From NCBI RefSeq assembly GCF_001952935.1, contig NZ_CP018319.1, positions 62,001 through 126,000 of the forward strand: a stretch of 64,000 nucleotides of DNA. Direction: 5' to 3'. Positions 53,910 to 62,327 of this stretch are shown here, in pieces. Source of the stretch: Pseudomonas frederiksbergensis. GTDB lineage: Bacteria; Pseudomonadota; Gammaproteobacteria; Pseudomonadales; Pseudomonadaceae. Each line of letters begins with the position of its first letter. Position 1 is the first letter of the stretch. The translations under genes were made by a program, and so were the position numbers. Below the pieces are notes generated by a model. That model did no database searches. It was not told the origin of the DNA and saw only the letters and a list, made by a program, of their open reading frames with translations.

Positions 53910-54887
53910 TCAGTCATTTCCATAGTCCGGTTCGTAGCTAATCTCACGCTCGTCCACTTCAACAATTTCCTCACTCAAACCGGCAGCTGAAAGCTCATCA
54001 GTGCCCACAAGGTGCAAATTGCATTGATCACAAATGAATTCAGCTGGAGAATAAGTGGTCTCAATCTCTTCATAACCAGGACTCACTTCCTCCTGATCAT
54101 CCGTCAGCTCTTCATAGTCTTTGTCCCCGCCCAACACTGCAGTGCATTGGCAAGCGGGACATTGCCGAGTCCAATATCGAGCGTACCTTCCACTTGTTAG
54201 GCGATAAAGATGCCACCAAGAGCGCTCCCCGGATTGAGATCTTTGATCTTCCAATGTTTTTGGAGCACGCCTCTTGCCATCGGCGTCTTTGCTAAAGTTG
54301 TCTCGCGCATGCTCAATTTTTTGCAATGCAGATTGACACTTGAGATGAGACAAATGATTAATGAGTTCTTCTTTCTCTGCAGCCGCGCCGCCAATAAAAT
54401 CTTCAAGATCTTTATTCGCCGCCTGCAAAATTAATCGCACTGCATGCCACAACTTCCCCTCCCACACTTCCAAGCTGATCCCAATATATGCAGCGTGCCC
54501 TGAATGAAGTTCGGCATTGCGGCGATCGGCCAAATCTTTGCATGAGTTATAAGCTAAGGAGTTGAATCCAGGAATGACATGTTTAAGACGCAGGAACACT
54601 TCATTGGCATCAATAGTTCGAACAGCCGTAGCAGTGGATATACCGCACGCTTCCAGCATGCTATTAGAATTTTTTGGGTCCACCACCAAACTTGGGTGAA
54701 TCCTTGCCAGTGCGAACTTACCAAGCAACTCAAGAGCCAAAGTTGCCCAGAGTTGGTATGCATCCTCCGCGTCAACTTCCTTAGCCTCAAGCGCGCGCCG
54801 GGCGTAGAGCGCTGCTTTGCCATACAGCGCATCATCTGAAAGTGCAGGCGGAATCGTTCGTGTCGCTCCACGTCTAGTTGTATTCAT
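53910..54887 (-). CDS. HEPN-like protein with C-terminal zinc ribbon
   Basis: A 325-residue protein not assigned to a named family. The N-terminal two-thirds are helical and contain DRRNAELHSG, where R123-N124-x3-H128 matches the HEPN RNase motif RNxxxH. Near the C-terminus, CPACQC (243-248) and CDQC (286-289) form a probable zinc ribbon around an acidic loop. HEPN proteins often act as RNases in toxin-antitoxin and antiviral systems. ATG at 54887 overlaps the upstream dioxygenase stop (TATGA) and has AAGGA six bases before it, so the two are coupled. Confidence 0.6.
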   Translation of the reverse strand: MNTTRRGATRTIPPALSDDALYGKAALYARRALEAKEVDAEDAYQLWATLALELLGKFALARIHPSLVVDPKNSNSMLEACGISTATAVRTIDANEVFLRLKHVIPGFNSLAYNSCKDLADRRNAELHSGHAAYIGISLEVWEGKLWHAVRLILQAANKDLEDFIGGAAAEKEELINHLSHLKCQSALQKIEHARDNFSKDADGKRRAPKTLEDQRSQSGERSWWHLYRLTSGRYARYWTRQCPACQCTAVLGGDKDYEELTDDQEEVSPGYEEIETTYSPAEFICDQCNLHLVGTDELSAAGLSEEIVEVDEREISYEPDYGND

Positions 54888-55546
54888 ATCCAATCCTTCA
54901 ATGAGATGCGCAAAAGGGTGCGATGACCGATACCAGAGGCATTACCCCGGCGGTGAAGTACTGTCCAATTGTCAACTATAAGAATCACACCGACTGTCCA
55001 CTCCAGATTCAAACACGGTTGAACTGAATGTAACTCTAATTCCTCGAATATAGTACGTCCCTCTTCTGTATGTGCAGTCATACAAGCCGGATCGAAACGA
55101 ATCCACGTTCGATCCGTATTGGCTATCGTGGAATAAAAGCTTGAATGTCCATTCTTTATTGTGAAAGTTTCGCGGCGACTTGCGAGGAGTGGAAACCCTG
55201 CATCTTTGACTTTCAATAGCTGCGTAGGGGGTGCTCCGCCTCCATTAATCGAGTGACAGCCTAAAATCAAATACCGTGGCGGTATCGGCAGATGTGATCC
55301 GTCAATATGCCAAGGCTGAGCACCTGCTCCAGAAAAGCGACTTAACGAGCTTAGAGGAGCTTCATCGGCTCTCAGCGTCTTCAACGTTTCTAAAACCTTT
55401 CTATTTCGCCCGGCTACAACCGCACCTCCCATATACAAGGCGAGTTCCTGCATAGCCTGTGAAACTGATATGGAAGGTCTAGCGTTTAAAGAAACATAGC
55501 CATGATTGCGAATTGCTGCATGCAGTCCATCGTAACTGTAATCCAT
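54884..55546 (-). CDS. TauD/TfdA-type Fe(II)/2-oxoglutarate dioxygenase
   Basis: A 220-residue protein with a complete iron site: H80 and D82 in QPWHIDGSHLPIPP, H198 in DNWTVLHRRG, and the 2-oxoglutarate arginine R213 in HRTLLRISLKDW. It is shorter than TauD (about 280) but retains the core. Fe/2OG oxygenases of this branch hydroxylate amino acids, small acids or modified nucleotides; the substrate is unknown. It is the first gene of a coupled pair with the HEPN-like protein, an uncommon association. Codon usage and base composition are lower in GC than in the flanks. Confidence 0.78.
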   Translation of the reverse strand: MDYSYDGLHAAIRNHGYVSLNARPSISVSQAMQELALYMGGAVVAGRNRKVLETLKTLRADEAPLSSLSRFSGAGAQPWHIDGSHLPIPPRYLILGCHSINGGGAPPTQLLKVKDAGFPLLASRRETFTIKNGHSSFYSTIANTDRTWIRFDPACMTAHTEEGRTIFEELELHSVQPCLNLEWTVGVILIVDNWTVLHRRGNASGIGHRTLLRISLKDWI

Positions 55547-55710
55547 TCCTATGACTCTTATAGTGTTTTATATTCGAGATTATCAGTTTCAGCGCCGTCG
55601 CGGCCGTATGATCATACTCGGAATACGTCTCCGTCCTTTGTAGTGCACTTTTCCGCATAGAGCAAATTAACTGCCAATCTGTAAGGCAGAGTTCTTAAAT
55701 GAGGTGATAT

Positions 55711-56004
55711 TCAACTGACCTTGTATTTTTCGTACTCTTCTAGATATAGCCGCTCGGACTCGTCGCGAAATTGATTTCGCCTCCGATGCAAATCTATTAA
55801 TTTGCTACTAATGCTTTTGTAAATTATCTGGTGAGCTTGGTTTTTTAGATCTTCTTCATTATACTCATCAATTTCAAAATCGTCGGTAAGAGCTAGATTG
55901 ACGAGTGTTAATAAGACGGATTTATCAATTTTGTCAATGGTTTCGTAATTTCCTTCGGTGTCTCGATAGTATCCTTGGCTTTTTTCAATTTTTAATATTT
56001 TCAT
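55711..56004 (-). CDS. Small acidic partner of the PHP-ATPase (unassigned)
   Basis: A 97-residue, charged, mostly helical protein (ILKIEKSQGYYRDTEGNYE at the start; KLIDLHRRRNQFRDESERLY near the end). It overlaps the 3' end of the PHP-ATPase gene by 20 bases and has GGA-rich sequence before its ATG, so it is translated with it. No family recognised. It could be a regulator or structural partner of the ATPase. Confidence 0.6.
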   Translation of the reverse strand: MKILKIEKSQGYYRDTEGNYETIDKIDKSVLLTLVNLALTDDFEIDEYNEEDLKNQAHQIIYKSISSKLIDLHRRRNQFRDESERLYLEEYEKYKVS

Positions 56005-58009
56005 ATCCTGCCTTCCTTTCCATGTAAGCGGATTCGCCTGCTTCCAGAGAGTCCATGGTGACTTTAAAATTATTAATTTTTTTACCGTCGGTTGAGATTA
56101 ATTCTCTGCTTGAAGGATGCCCCGAATATCTTCTGTATGTTATCTTTTCTTCTTCAAGTTCTTTGGCAGTATAAATTATGTAGTCAGCTCTGATGGACGC
56201 GCCTACGACGCTATTGTGCGTTACAATAACTACTGGCATGCTTTTGGATATTTCCTTGAGCATCTGATTGACTTCACTCTTTAGGAAGAGGTTGTCAAAT
56301 GAAGATTCTGGCTCGTCTATAAGCAGATAGTCAAAGTTTTGAGCATCCTTGATTTCTTGCAATAGTCTAAATTCAGAACGCTCTCCGCCAGAAACCTTAA
56401 AGCCATCTTTGTTCAAAATTTCATACTCAATGCATGCAAAGTATTTATAAAATTCTGAAGGAGTGAATGCTTCGTTTGCTTTCAAGCTGGAAAGATATTT
56501 GGCCGGATGTGCGTAATCTCTGAACGCATCACTAAAAGCAACCTTTTGGCCGCTAACATTTTTGATTTCACCTGCACCTTGGAACGCACGTTGTTTACAG
56601 ACGACCTTAAACCCTTGAAAGCTTTCTTGGTATATTATTTTCTCTTCCTGAAGCAGCTTGGCGATTTCGTTAAACTTCAGAAGCTTCTTGTGCTCAAACA
56701 TGACTCTATAAAGATCGACATCTTTGATCTGAGTTGCTGAGGTCTTTAGTTGGAGTTTGCTTTTAACCTCGCGAATAATGTCATTCACCAAGCTTTTCTT
56801 TTTTCTCTCGTAGGCTTTGGACCACAAGATGACTATTAATTCGCAGGCGAGTGCCTTTAGGGCGCTTGTATCGATATACTTGTCTATGATGTCTCTAAAT
56901 TCGATATTTTCTATCAGTTGCCTTACTGAGCTGACAAGTTCGGTGAGCGAAGTGTGCTCACCTAAGTCGAATAAGGTTTCATTGAATAATGAAGCTCTGG
57001 AAAATGAATCAAATTTTTGTGCCTCTTCAGCCGACTTCATTAGAGTATCTAAGTAATCTGCGACTCTTCGTTTGTTGATTTCAGTGTCGATACTCAATAC
57101 ATCGTCTAATACCGTTTTGAAGGGAGCTAGGTGCTTGTCTGAAAAAATACTTTTCTTGCGCGTTACATCTGCATTGAATTCTTTTTCGTAGTTGGCATCG
57201 TCTCTTTGTACGAGAGAGAATTGAGGGATGTATTTTACATTTTCGCAGCTATTGTTTATCTGGGTTAAGGTTTCGGTTTTTCCCGAAGATCTAGCGCCAA
57301 GAATTACATTTAGGCCAGTCGAGAGACATTGTCCATCCTCGAATACCTGGAAAATTGAATTTCCATCAAGCTTGGAGAGAGCTACTTTGCTCCTGTCGCG
57401 CAAGGCAAACTTCAACGATTTTAATGATATATCCCCGCAATCTATGTAAGTCTGCCTTGTTGGGAATTTAGTCATTCCCACGTAAAATCGCATGTCGCTG
57501 AAGATTACTGGTGTAAGTTCGGTTTCATCTTTTGACATGCGAACAAATTTTTTAGGACTGTCGACCTCACCTGCAGAAATTACATCTTTAAGTCTTTTAA
57601 TAGTTTCTGTGTGAAGGCTTGGCTTCTTTTCATAATGGGGGATAAGCAAATAATTGTTAAGGTCACCAAAAATTCGCATCAAATCATCGACATTGATTGA
57701 GTCGCCGATTGCTACCACTTTCTTAGCTACTTCATTCGCCTTAAGTTTAAAGTCTTCAAGATCATGGTTTTCTGAAATTAGAAGGAGGTGCCCGACGTCT
57801 AAGTTTATCTCAATGCCGGGAAAGACAACGCAGTTTAGTGCTTCACAAATTTCATTAAACTGAGCAAGATCGAAAATGTCATGATTCGTTATGGCGATAG
57901 CATCTAACTCTGCTAGCTCAACATATTCTTTAAGTTTCTCTAGTGAGAATTCGAAGTGTGAGTCGCTGATTGTGGAGATGGTATGCATATGGAGGTCAAT
58001 TTTCTTCAA
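55985..58009 (-). CDS. PHP phosphoesterase domain fused to an SMC/ABC-type ATPase
   Basis: A 674-residue protein. The N-terminal PHP domain shows the metal ligands DLHMHT (H7, H9), TNHD (41-44), GIEI (E67) and later histidines H74 and H125. The ATPase part has Walker A GARSSGKT (238-245), an insert of about 290 residues with coiled-coil-like helices, the ABC signature SGGERSEF (540-547), Walker B YLLIDEPESSFDN, and an H-loop VIVTHNS (H598). This resembles PHP-ATPase (ppl-like) antiphage proteins. TTG at 58009 has AGGAG upstream. Low GC marks it as acquired. Confidence 0.82.
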   Translation of the reverse strand: MKKIDLHMHTISTISDSHFEFSLEKLKEYVELAELDAIAITNHDIFDLAQFNEICEALNCVVFPGIEINLDVGHLLLISENHDLEDFKLKANEVAKKVVAIGDSINVDDLMRIFGDLNNYLLIPHYEKKPSLHTETIKRLKDVISAGEVDSPKKFVRMSKDETELTPVIFSDMRFYVGMTKFPTRQTYIDCGDISLKSLKFALRDRSKVALSKLDGNSIFQVFEDGQCLSTGLNVILGARSSGKTETLTQINNSCENVKYIPQFSLVQRDDANYEKEFNADVTRKKSIFSDKHLAPFKTVLDDVLSIDTEINKRRVADYLDTLMKSAEEAQKFDSFSRASLFNETLFDLGEHTSLTELVSSVRQLIENIEFRDIIDKYIDTSALKALACELIVILWSKAYERKKKSLVNDIIREVKSKLQLKTSATQIKDVDLYRVMFEHKKLLKFNEIAKLLQEEKIIYQESFQGFKVVCKQRAFQGAGEIKNVSGQKVAFSDAFRDYAHPAKYLSSLKANEAFTPSEFYKYFACIEYEILNKDGFKVSGGERSEFRLLQEIKDAQNFDYLLIDEPESSFDNLFLKSEVNQMLKEISKSMPVVIVTHNSVVGASIRADYIIYTAKELEEEKITYRRYSGHPSSRELISTDGKKINNFKVTMDSLEAGESAYMERKAGYENIKN

Positions 58010-58055
58010 TCTTCGCTCCTTAAATACAAAAGAAAAATAATCCAGCTTGGTTGAA

Positions 58056-58190
58056 ATGCCTCAACCATCTGAAATTGAGGCACTTAATTCGATTGATCAA
58101 ATAGCCTTGCAGCAAGTTTTGCTTTTTTTGGCAAAAAGCCACTACCCAGAAGCTAAAGGGGTGAATGCTGGTTGTCTAGCAAAACTTTAA
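58056..58190 (+). CDS. Possible 44-residue ORF upstream of the PHP-ATPase
   Basis: Plus-strand ORF starting MPQPSEIEALNSIDQIALQQ with a leucine-rich middle (QVLLFLAKSHYPEAKG). No strong ribosome site. It is divergent from the ATPase gene and inside the low-GC island. It may be a small protein or an N-terminal fragment of a lost gene. Confidence 0.3.
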   Translation: MPQPSEIEALNSIDQIALQQVLLFLAKSHYPEAKGVNAGCLAKL

Positions 58191-58249
58191 AAAAAACGAA
58201 TAATGCGTGAAGGGTGCGAATTCACTTTTGCCATGGATAAGGTGATGGG

Positions 58250-58369
58250 ATGAAGCCAGATCTTAGTGACAGGCCTTCGAGAGTTCATTGCAAGGCTGGG
58301 AATATCGTTACCTGGGGAGGGGCGATGCTCGTCGGGGCAGGAATAACCGCCGGTGGCTATACCACATAG
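58250..58369 (+). CDS. Possible 39-residue membrane peptide
   Basis: ATG at 58250 has AAGGTG five bases upstream. The peptide starts MKPDLSDRPSRV and ends with a hydrophobic glycine-rich segment (GGAMLVGAGITAGGYTT). Its C-terminal half could span the membrane. No family recognised; possibly a remnant at the island's edge. Confidence 0.35.
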   Translation: MKPDLSDRPSRVHCKAGNIVTWGGAMLVGAGITAGGYTT

Positions 58370-58822
58370 CTGAGCAGATGGAGTCAAATCAACGCGTCGA
58401 TGCCCGGACGCCTGAGCTCGATACCGAGGCGCTGCATAAACACGACGAGCAGGTGCGCACTAGGCAGTTTGCTAACCGTTCGAGCGTTGATGTCGAAACA
58501 GCGAAAAGGGCACAGATTTATTTAATGTGTTCGCAAAGTCCGCTTTTGGCCGATACCAGCCGTTCGCCAAAGACTACTTTCGGCGAACGCTGACTGCCTT
58601 GAACGACCGCGATGCTGCGTTTTTTGGGGAGCCTAAATACTCTCCAAAATCACACCTGCTTTCCATATCGGTCCTACAGAAACCTCGGAAATCGCTCCTG
58701 TTCCCCATGCAGCGATAAAAACTATAGTCACCCCGTCGCCCACAAAGCGACCAGGTTTGGCGACCTGCAGATCGAATCGGTCCCCACAAATCTGATTCGG
58801 AGTTTCACCTATGGAAAGATAC
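58370..58822. other. Gene-poor stretch at the right edge of the island
   Basis: A plus-strand frame of about 71 codons (58378-58593, starting MESNQRVDARTPELDTEA) and a minus-strand frame (58633-58824) are open but neither has family sequence or a convincing ribosome site. The inverted dispersed element lies at 58542-58553. This is most likely decayed or non-coding DNA. Confidence 0.4.
58542..58553. repeat. Dispersed GCTTTTGGCCGA element (right of island)
   Basis: Inverted copy of the core at 53844-53855; the longer match TGGT(A/T)TCGGCCAAAAGC is shared when read on the minus strand. Confidence 0.5.
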
Positions 58823-59083
58823 ATGCCCCTCACCGGAATCGACCTGATCCCGGCCTCCCTGCTCATCGACACCCAAGCCCCACTCGACGTCCTGCAAGCC
58901 ATGGCCGATTACCGCATTCGCACGGTCACCCAGGTGCTGGAAAACATCGCCTTCCGCGCCGAACTCGGTTGCGACACGGTGGTGCTGTCGGACTTCTCCA
59001 AACTGCTGGCCATTCCGTTACGCGACGGCTGTGACTTGATGGACGTGATCGGTCGACGCTTGCGAGCGCAGGCGAAGGAGTAA
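58823..59083 (+). CDS. Conserved-looking hypothetical protein
   Basis: An 86-residue soluble protein (TGIDLIPASLLIDTQAPLDV, LQAMADYRIRTVTQVLENIA, DTVVLSDFSKLLAIPLRDG). Composition and length suggest a small folded cytosolic protein. A perfect terminator follows three bases after the stop. The start could be ATG 58811 or 58823; the latter has GGAAAG upstream. Function unknown. Confidence 0.65.
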   Translation: MPLTGIDLIPASLLIDTQAPLDVLQAMADYRIRTVTQVLENIAFRAELGCDTVVLSDFSKLLAIPLRDGCDLMDVIGRRLRAQAKE

Positions 59084-59085
59084 GT

Positions 59086-59118
59086 AAAAACGGGCGCCTC
59101 AATGGCGCCCGTTTTTTT
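59086..59118 (+). terminator. Strong intrinsic terminator
   Basis: AAAAACGGGCGCC-N5-GGCGCCCGTTTTTTT is a perfect stem with T-runs for both strands, directly after the hypothetical gene. Confidence 0.9.
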
Positions 59119-59272
59119 GTGTCCATGGTCAAAGTGGTCCCTAGCCCCCAATAGACGGCTGACCTGCCTCAGAAAGGCAAAGACCGCGTATGAAGTCACT
59201 GTTTTTCCGGAAGCCAAGACAACTGCCCGATTTGATCTAGCCTTGAATAAGATCACCCGGGAGATAAACACC

Positions 59273-59716
59273 ATGCCCCTGGCTCTCAGAAATCTATCCG
59301 CCCTTGCTCTGGGCCTGTTTGTTTGCATTGCCGCGTGGGGCCAACAGGTAGCCGATACCGATCACCCACCGGCAATACTCCCGTTGGAATCCGAGGCGGG
59401 GCCAACACTCATGGCCTATCCGCCGCTCGCCGCGCCGCTCGCCCGGGGCGTTGTCATCATCCAGTATCGGGCAGAGCACGCGAGGATCATGCCGGTATTT
59501 GGCAAAGAGGCGGTTGAGGTGTCACCACGCCTGAGTCACCTTCACGTGACCGTCGACGATTGGAAAGGGACTTGGGCGCACACCAGTGAAGACCCGATTA
59601 TTTTGGTCGGGCTGACGCCCGGCCCTCACAAGGTTCTTCTTGAAGTGGCTGATCCGAGTCATAAGGTCCTGACCAGTACGGAAGTGAGTTTTATCGTTCC
59701 GGAGAAAAAACCATGA
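59273..59716 (+). CDS. DUF6130 family secreted protein
   Basis: A 147-residue protein with a signal peptide (MPLALRNLSALALGLFVCIA, cleavage near GQQVA) followed by a beta-rich domain typical of DUF6130: RGVVIIQYRAEHARIMPVFG, VSPRLSHLHVTVDDW, and VGLTPGPHKVLLEVADPSHK. Function unknown; periplasmic. GGGAG lies before the ATG at 59273. Confidence 0.8.
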   Translation: MPLALRNLSALALGLFVCIAAWGQQVADTDHPPAILPLESEAGPTLMAYPPLAAPLARGVVIIQYRAEHARIMPVFGKEAVEVSPRLSHLHVTVDDWKGTWAHTSEDPIILVGLTPGPHKVLLEVADPSHKVLTSTEVSFIVPEKKP

Positions 59717-59784
59717 TCAACAGGGACTGACTTGTTTGGGTCATGCCCTTGTCTGCCAACTGCGAGATAAACCCCTACATCCCT

Positions 59785-60037
59785 TCAGCCGATCTGCTCG
59801 AACCGCCGCCGCTTCAGGAACAACCCCACGCCCAGCGCCACGGCAAAGATTGACAGCAACCCCAGATCAAAGCCCAACACGCGGATCTGGCTTGCAGCAA
59901 CGCAGCCGACCGCACCAGCCACCACCAGCCACCACCAGCACCACCCCTAGCCACTTGCGCAGCAGATACGGCTTGAGAAACCGATCAAACAGAAAGAACA
60001 GCACCAGGGCAATGACCAGTTGGGTAATTTCGGACAT
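59785..60037 (-). pseudogene. Small two-TM membrane protein gene broken by a 10-bp duplication
   Basis: From ATG 60037 the protein starts MSEITQLVIALVLFFLFDRF, continuing KPYLLRKWLGVVLVVAG, then leaves frame. In the next frame it resumes AVGCVAASQIRVLGFDLGLL and ends SIFAVALGVGLFLKRRRFEQ plus IG and a stop at 59785. The junction holds GGTGGTGGCT twice in tandem; removing one copy restores an 80-residue protein with two membrane segments. Function unknown. Confidence 0.7.
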
Positions 60038-60085
60038 GTGAGTCTCCAGTCGGATAAAAGGTGACATCTACTTGAACAATCACAA

Positions 60086-60940
60086 TCAAACCCTCCGCTT
60101 TGAGCAGTACTCCACTATCAACTGAGTAACCGCCGCCACAATCGCCTGATCCGCGTCAGGCGAGGTGAACAGCCGACATTGCGCATCCGGTAAATCCGGC
60201 AACCCTTGTTCTGCCCCAATCACCGCCAGTCCTTGCCCCAACTGACTCAGTGGCATGGGCGCTACCGCGAAGCCTGCCAGGGCCGCCGCCCGTAATCCGG
60301 CGGTGCTGCTGCACAACATTGCCGTGCGTTGGGCGATGCCCGCCTGTGCCAGCCTGGTCAGCGCGGCCTCGCGATAAGGGCACGGCTCGGGGAACAGGGC
60401 CAGCGGCAACGGCGTGGGTAACCGGGCGACGGGTTGCGCCGACCAGGCCCACACCAGCGGTTCTTGCCATAGCAACAGCCCCGTTTCGCTGGTTTCGCAC
60501 AGCGAACCGATGACCACGTCCAGATGCCCCTGCTTCATCAACGCCAGCAACGTACCCGGAATGTTCACCTGCACTTCGATTTTCATCCCGGGGTATTGCG
60601 CTGCGAAATCCTGGACCGTGCGCAGTAATCGAGGCTCGACAAAATCTTCGGACACGCCGATCCGCAATCGCCCGTGAAACGGTGTGCGTGTGAGGTCGGT
60701 CCAGGCGTCGCGGTTCAGCGCGAGGATCGTGCGCGCATAAGAGACCAGGCGTTCGCCATCGGCCGTCAGTTGCTGGGAACGGGTGGTGCGCGTCAACAGG
60801 GGTTTGCCGATCTGTTCTTCCAATCGCCGTACGTGGCCACTGACCGCCGACTGAGTCAGGTGCAGCTTTTGGGCGGCACGGCTGAAGCCGTCTTCATCGA
60901 CGACGGTGACAAAGGTTTTGAGCAGCAGAGGGTCGAACAT
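60086..60940 (-). CDS. LysR family transcriptional regulator
   Basis: A 284-residue regulator. N-terminal helix-turn-helix (LLLKTFVTVVDEDGFSRAAQ, KLHLTQSAVSGHVRRLEEQI) and a LysR effector domain from about residue 88 (GRLRIGVSEDFVEPRLLRTV). It is divergent from an azoreductase gene and very probably controls it in response to a quinone or aromatic compound. Confidence 0.9.
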   Translation of the reverse strand: MFDPLLLKTFVTVVDEDGFSRAAQKLHLTQSAVSGHVRRLEEQIGKPLLTRTTRSQQLTADGERLVSYARTILALNRDAWTDLTRTPFHGRLRIGVSEDFVEPRLLRTVQDFAAQYPGMKIEVQVNIPGTLLALMKQGHLDVVIGSLCETSETGLLLWQEPLVWAWSAQPVARLPTPLPLALFPEPCPYREAALTRLAQAGIAQRTAMLCSSTAGLRAAALAGFAVAPMPLSQLGQGLAVIGAEQGLPDLPDAQCRLFTSPDADQAIVAAVTQLIVEYCSKRRV

Positions 60941-61047
60941 AGTTTTATACGTGATCAATTGAGTCTGAATTTACGATTTATATTTCAAATTCAACTATGT
61001 TGCAATGCTCACACCTGCCCTGCCCTCCTCATCATTCAAGGTGTGTC

Positions 61048-61743
61048 ATGACGACTCTTCTGCATATTCAATGTTCTCCACGTAAACAGCGTTCGGCTTC
61101 CCTTGAAGTCGCCCGCAGTTTCATTGCGCGTTATCAAGCCAACACCCCGGACACCGAAATCATCACCCTCGACCTCTGGAACATGACGCTGCCGGAGTTC
61201 GATGATCTGGCCATGGAGGCCAAGTACGCCGGGCTCAATGGCACGCCGTTGACCTCTGCACAACAAGGCGCCTGGAACACGTTGAAAGCGTTGGCCAGTC
61301 ACCTGCACCGCGCGGATGTGCTGGTGATGTCCGTGCCGCTGTGGAATTTCAGCATCCCGTACAAACTCAAGCACTTCATCGACCTGGTATCGCAGAAAGA
61401 CATCCTGTTCAGCGTTGACCCGGAACGCGGTCTGGAGGGCATGCTGCACAACAAACTCGCCGTGGTGATGTACGCCCGCGGCCTGGATTTCTCGGCGCAG
61501 TCGAGCACCCCGGCGGAGCGCTTCGACTTCCAGAAGCCCTACGTGGAAGCCTGGCTGAATTTTATCGGCGTCACGGATGTGCATTCGGTGATTGTGGAGA
61601 AAACCATCCTGGGGGAAGACGTTGATCGGCGTGCGCGTGAGGACGCGACTCAGCAGGCCAGGCGTCTGGCAGACAGTTTGTCGCCGACGCTTCAGGCCTC
61701 ACGGTTGCACAACGATTCATTGCAAACCGAAAAGCTTGAATAG
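61048..61743 (+). CDS. azoR: FMN-dependent NADH azoreductase / flavodoxin-fold reductase
   Basis: A 231-residue flavodoxin-like reductase of the AzoR/AcpD family. The FMN-phosphate loop is LLHIQCSPRKQRSASLEVAR, with VLVMSVPLWNFSIPYKLKHFIDLVSQ and an FMN-contact region VVMYARGLDFS. It reduces azo compounds and quinones with NADH. AAGGTG precedes the ATG at 61048. The divergent LysR gene is its likely regulator. Confidence 0.87.
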   Translation: MTTLLHIQCSPRKQRSASLEVARSFIARYQANTPDTEIITLDLWNMTLPEFDDLAMEAKYAGLNGTPLTSAQQGAWNTLKALASHLHRADVLVMSVPLWNFSIPYKLKHFIDLVSQKDILFSVDPERGLEGMLHNKLAVVMYARGLDFSAQSSTPAERFDFQKPYVEAWLNFIGVTDVHSVIVEKTILGEDVDRRAREDATQQARRLADSLSPTLQASRLHNDSLQTEKLE

Positions 61744-61801
61744 CCACCACGCCCCCGCCCGAGTCAGTACTGACGGGTTGCTCAGTTCAAGTGAGGCGTA
61801 C

Positions 61802-62146
61802 TTACGCTTGCCTGACGATATCGACCGAGATCTCCACCGCCGCAATCGTGCCTCTGTTTTCAAGCCAGTGGGTGGTGTTCCTGTCCTCGGGCCAGCCCAC
61901 TCCCGGTCCATAGTCCGTGGCGACCCCATTACGATGGTCAGTGATCGTGCCTTGCAGAATGTAGACGGTGCCTGGTCTGTCGATATGGTTGTGAATCGGC
62001 CCGAAGACACCTCCGGGCTCGATGGTCACCCTGCGCATCCTGAGTTGGCGCCCTGCCATCCCCTCGATCTCAGGCCCCAGGTCAATCGTTGCGAGTAACT
62101 GCACCGTAACGCCTGTCGTTTCAGGTGCAGACTGTTCATTGCTCAT
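61802..62146 (-). CDS. Cupin domain protein
   Basis: A 114-residue single-cupin protein. The metal-site motif 1 is FGPIHNHIDRPGTVYILQG (two histidines and surrounding residues), and motif 2 lies in PEDRNTTHWLENRG. Small cytosolic enzyme or sensor; substrate unknown. GAGGAG lies upstream of the ATG at 62146. It is convergent with the azoreductase gene. Confidence 0.85.
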   Translation of the reverse strand: MSNEQSAPETTGVTVQLLATIDLGPEIEGMAGRQLRMRRVTIEPGGVFGPIHNHIDRPGTVYILQGTITDHRNGVATDYGPGVGWPEDRNTTHWLENRGTIAAVEISVDIVRQA

Positions 62147-62327
62147 CGCGCGCGCTCCTCTGTACGTACAGGGCCTAGCTAGAAGTAGAGACCCCAAAAG
62201 GCGTGATCAGGCGGGAGGCGACAAAGGGTCGATTGCATTGCTGCGCGACAGGCTGTCATCGGCCAGGAGCGGTCAGTCATTTGTCTAAAAGATTGCGGCA
62301 GTGAAACGGGATAATTACACCTGCTTT

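Noticed and set aside
58633..58824. 63-codon minus-strand frame at the right edge of the island
   Set aside because: Sequence looks plausible but its start region is the complement of another gene's start and there is no supporting homology recognisable by eye.
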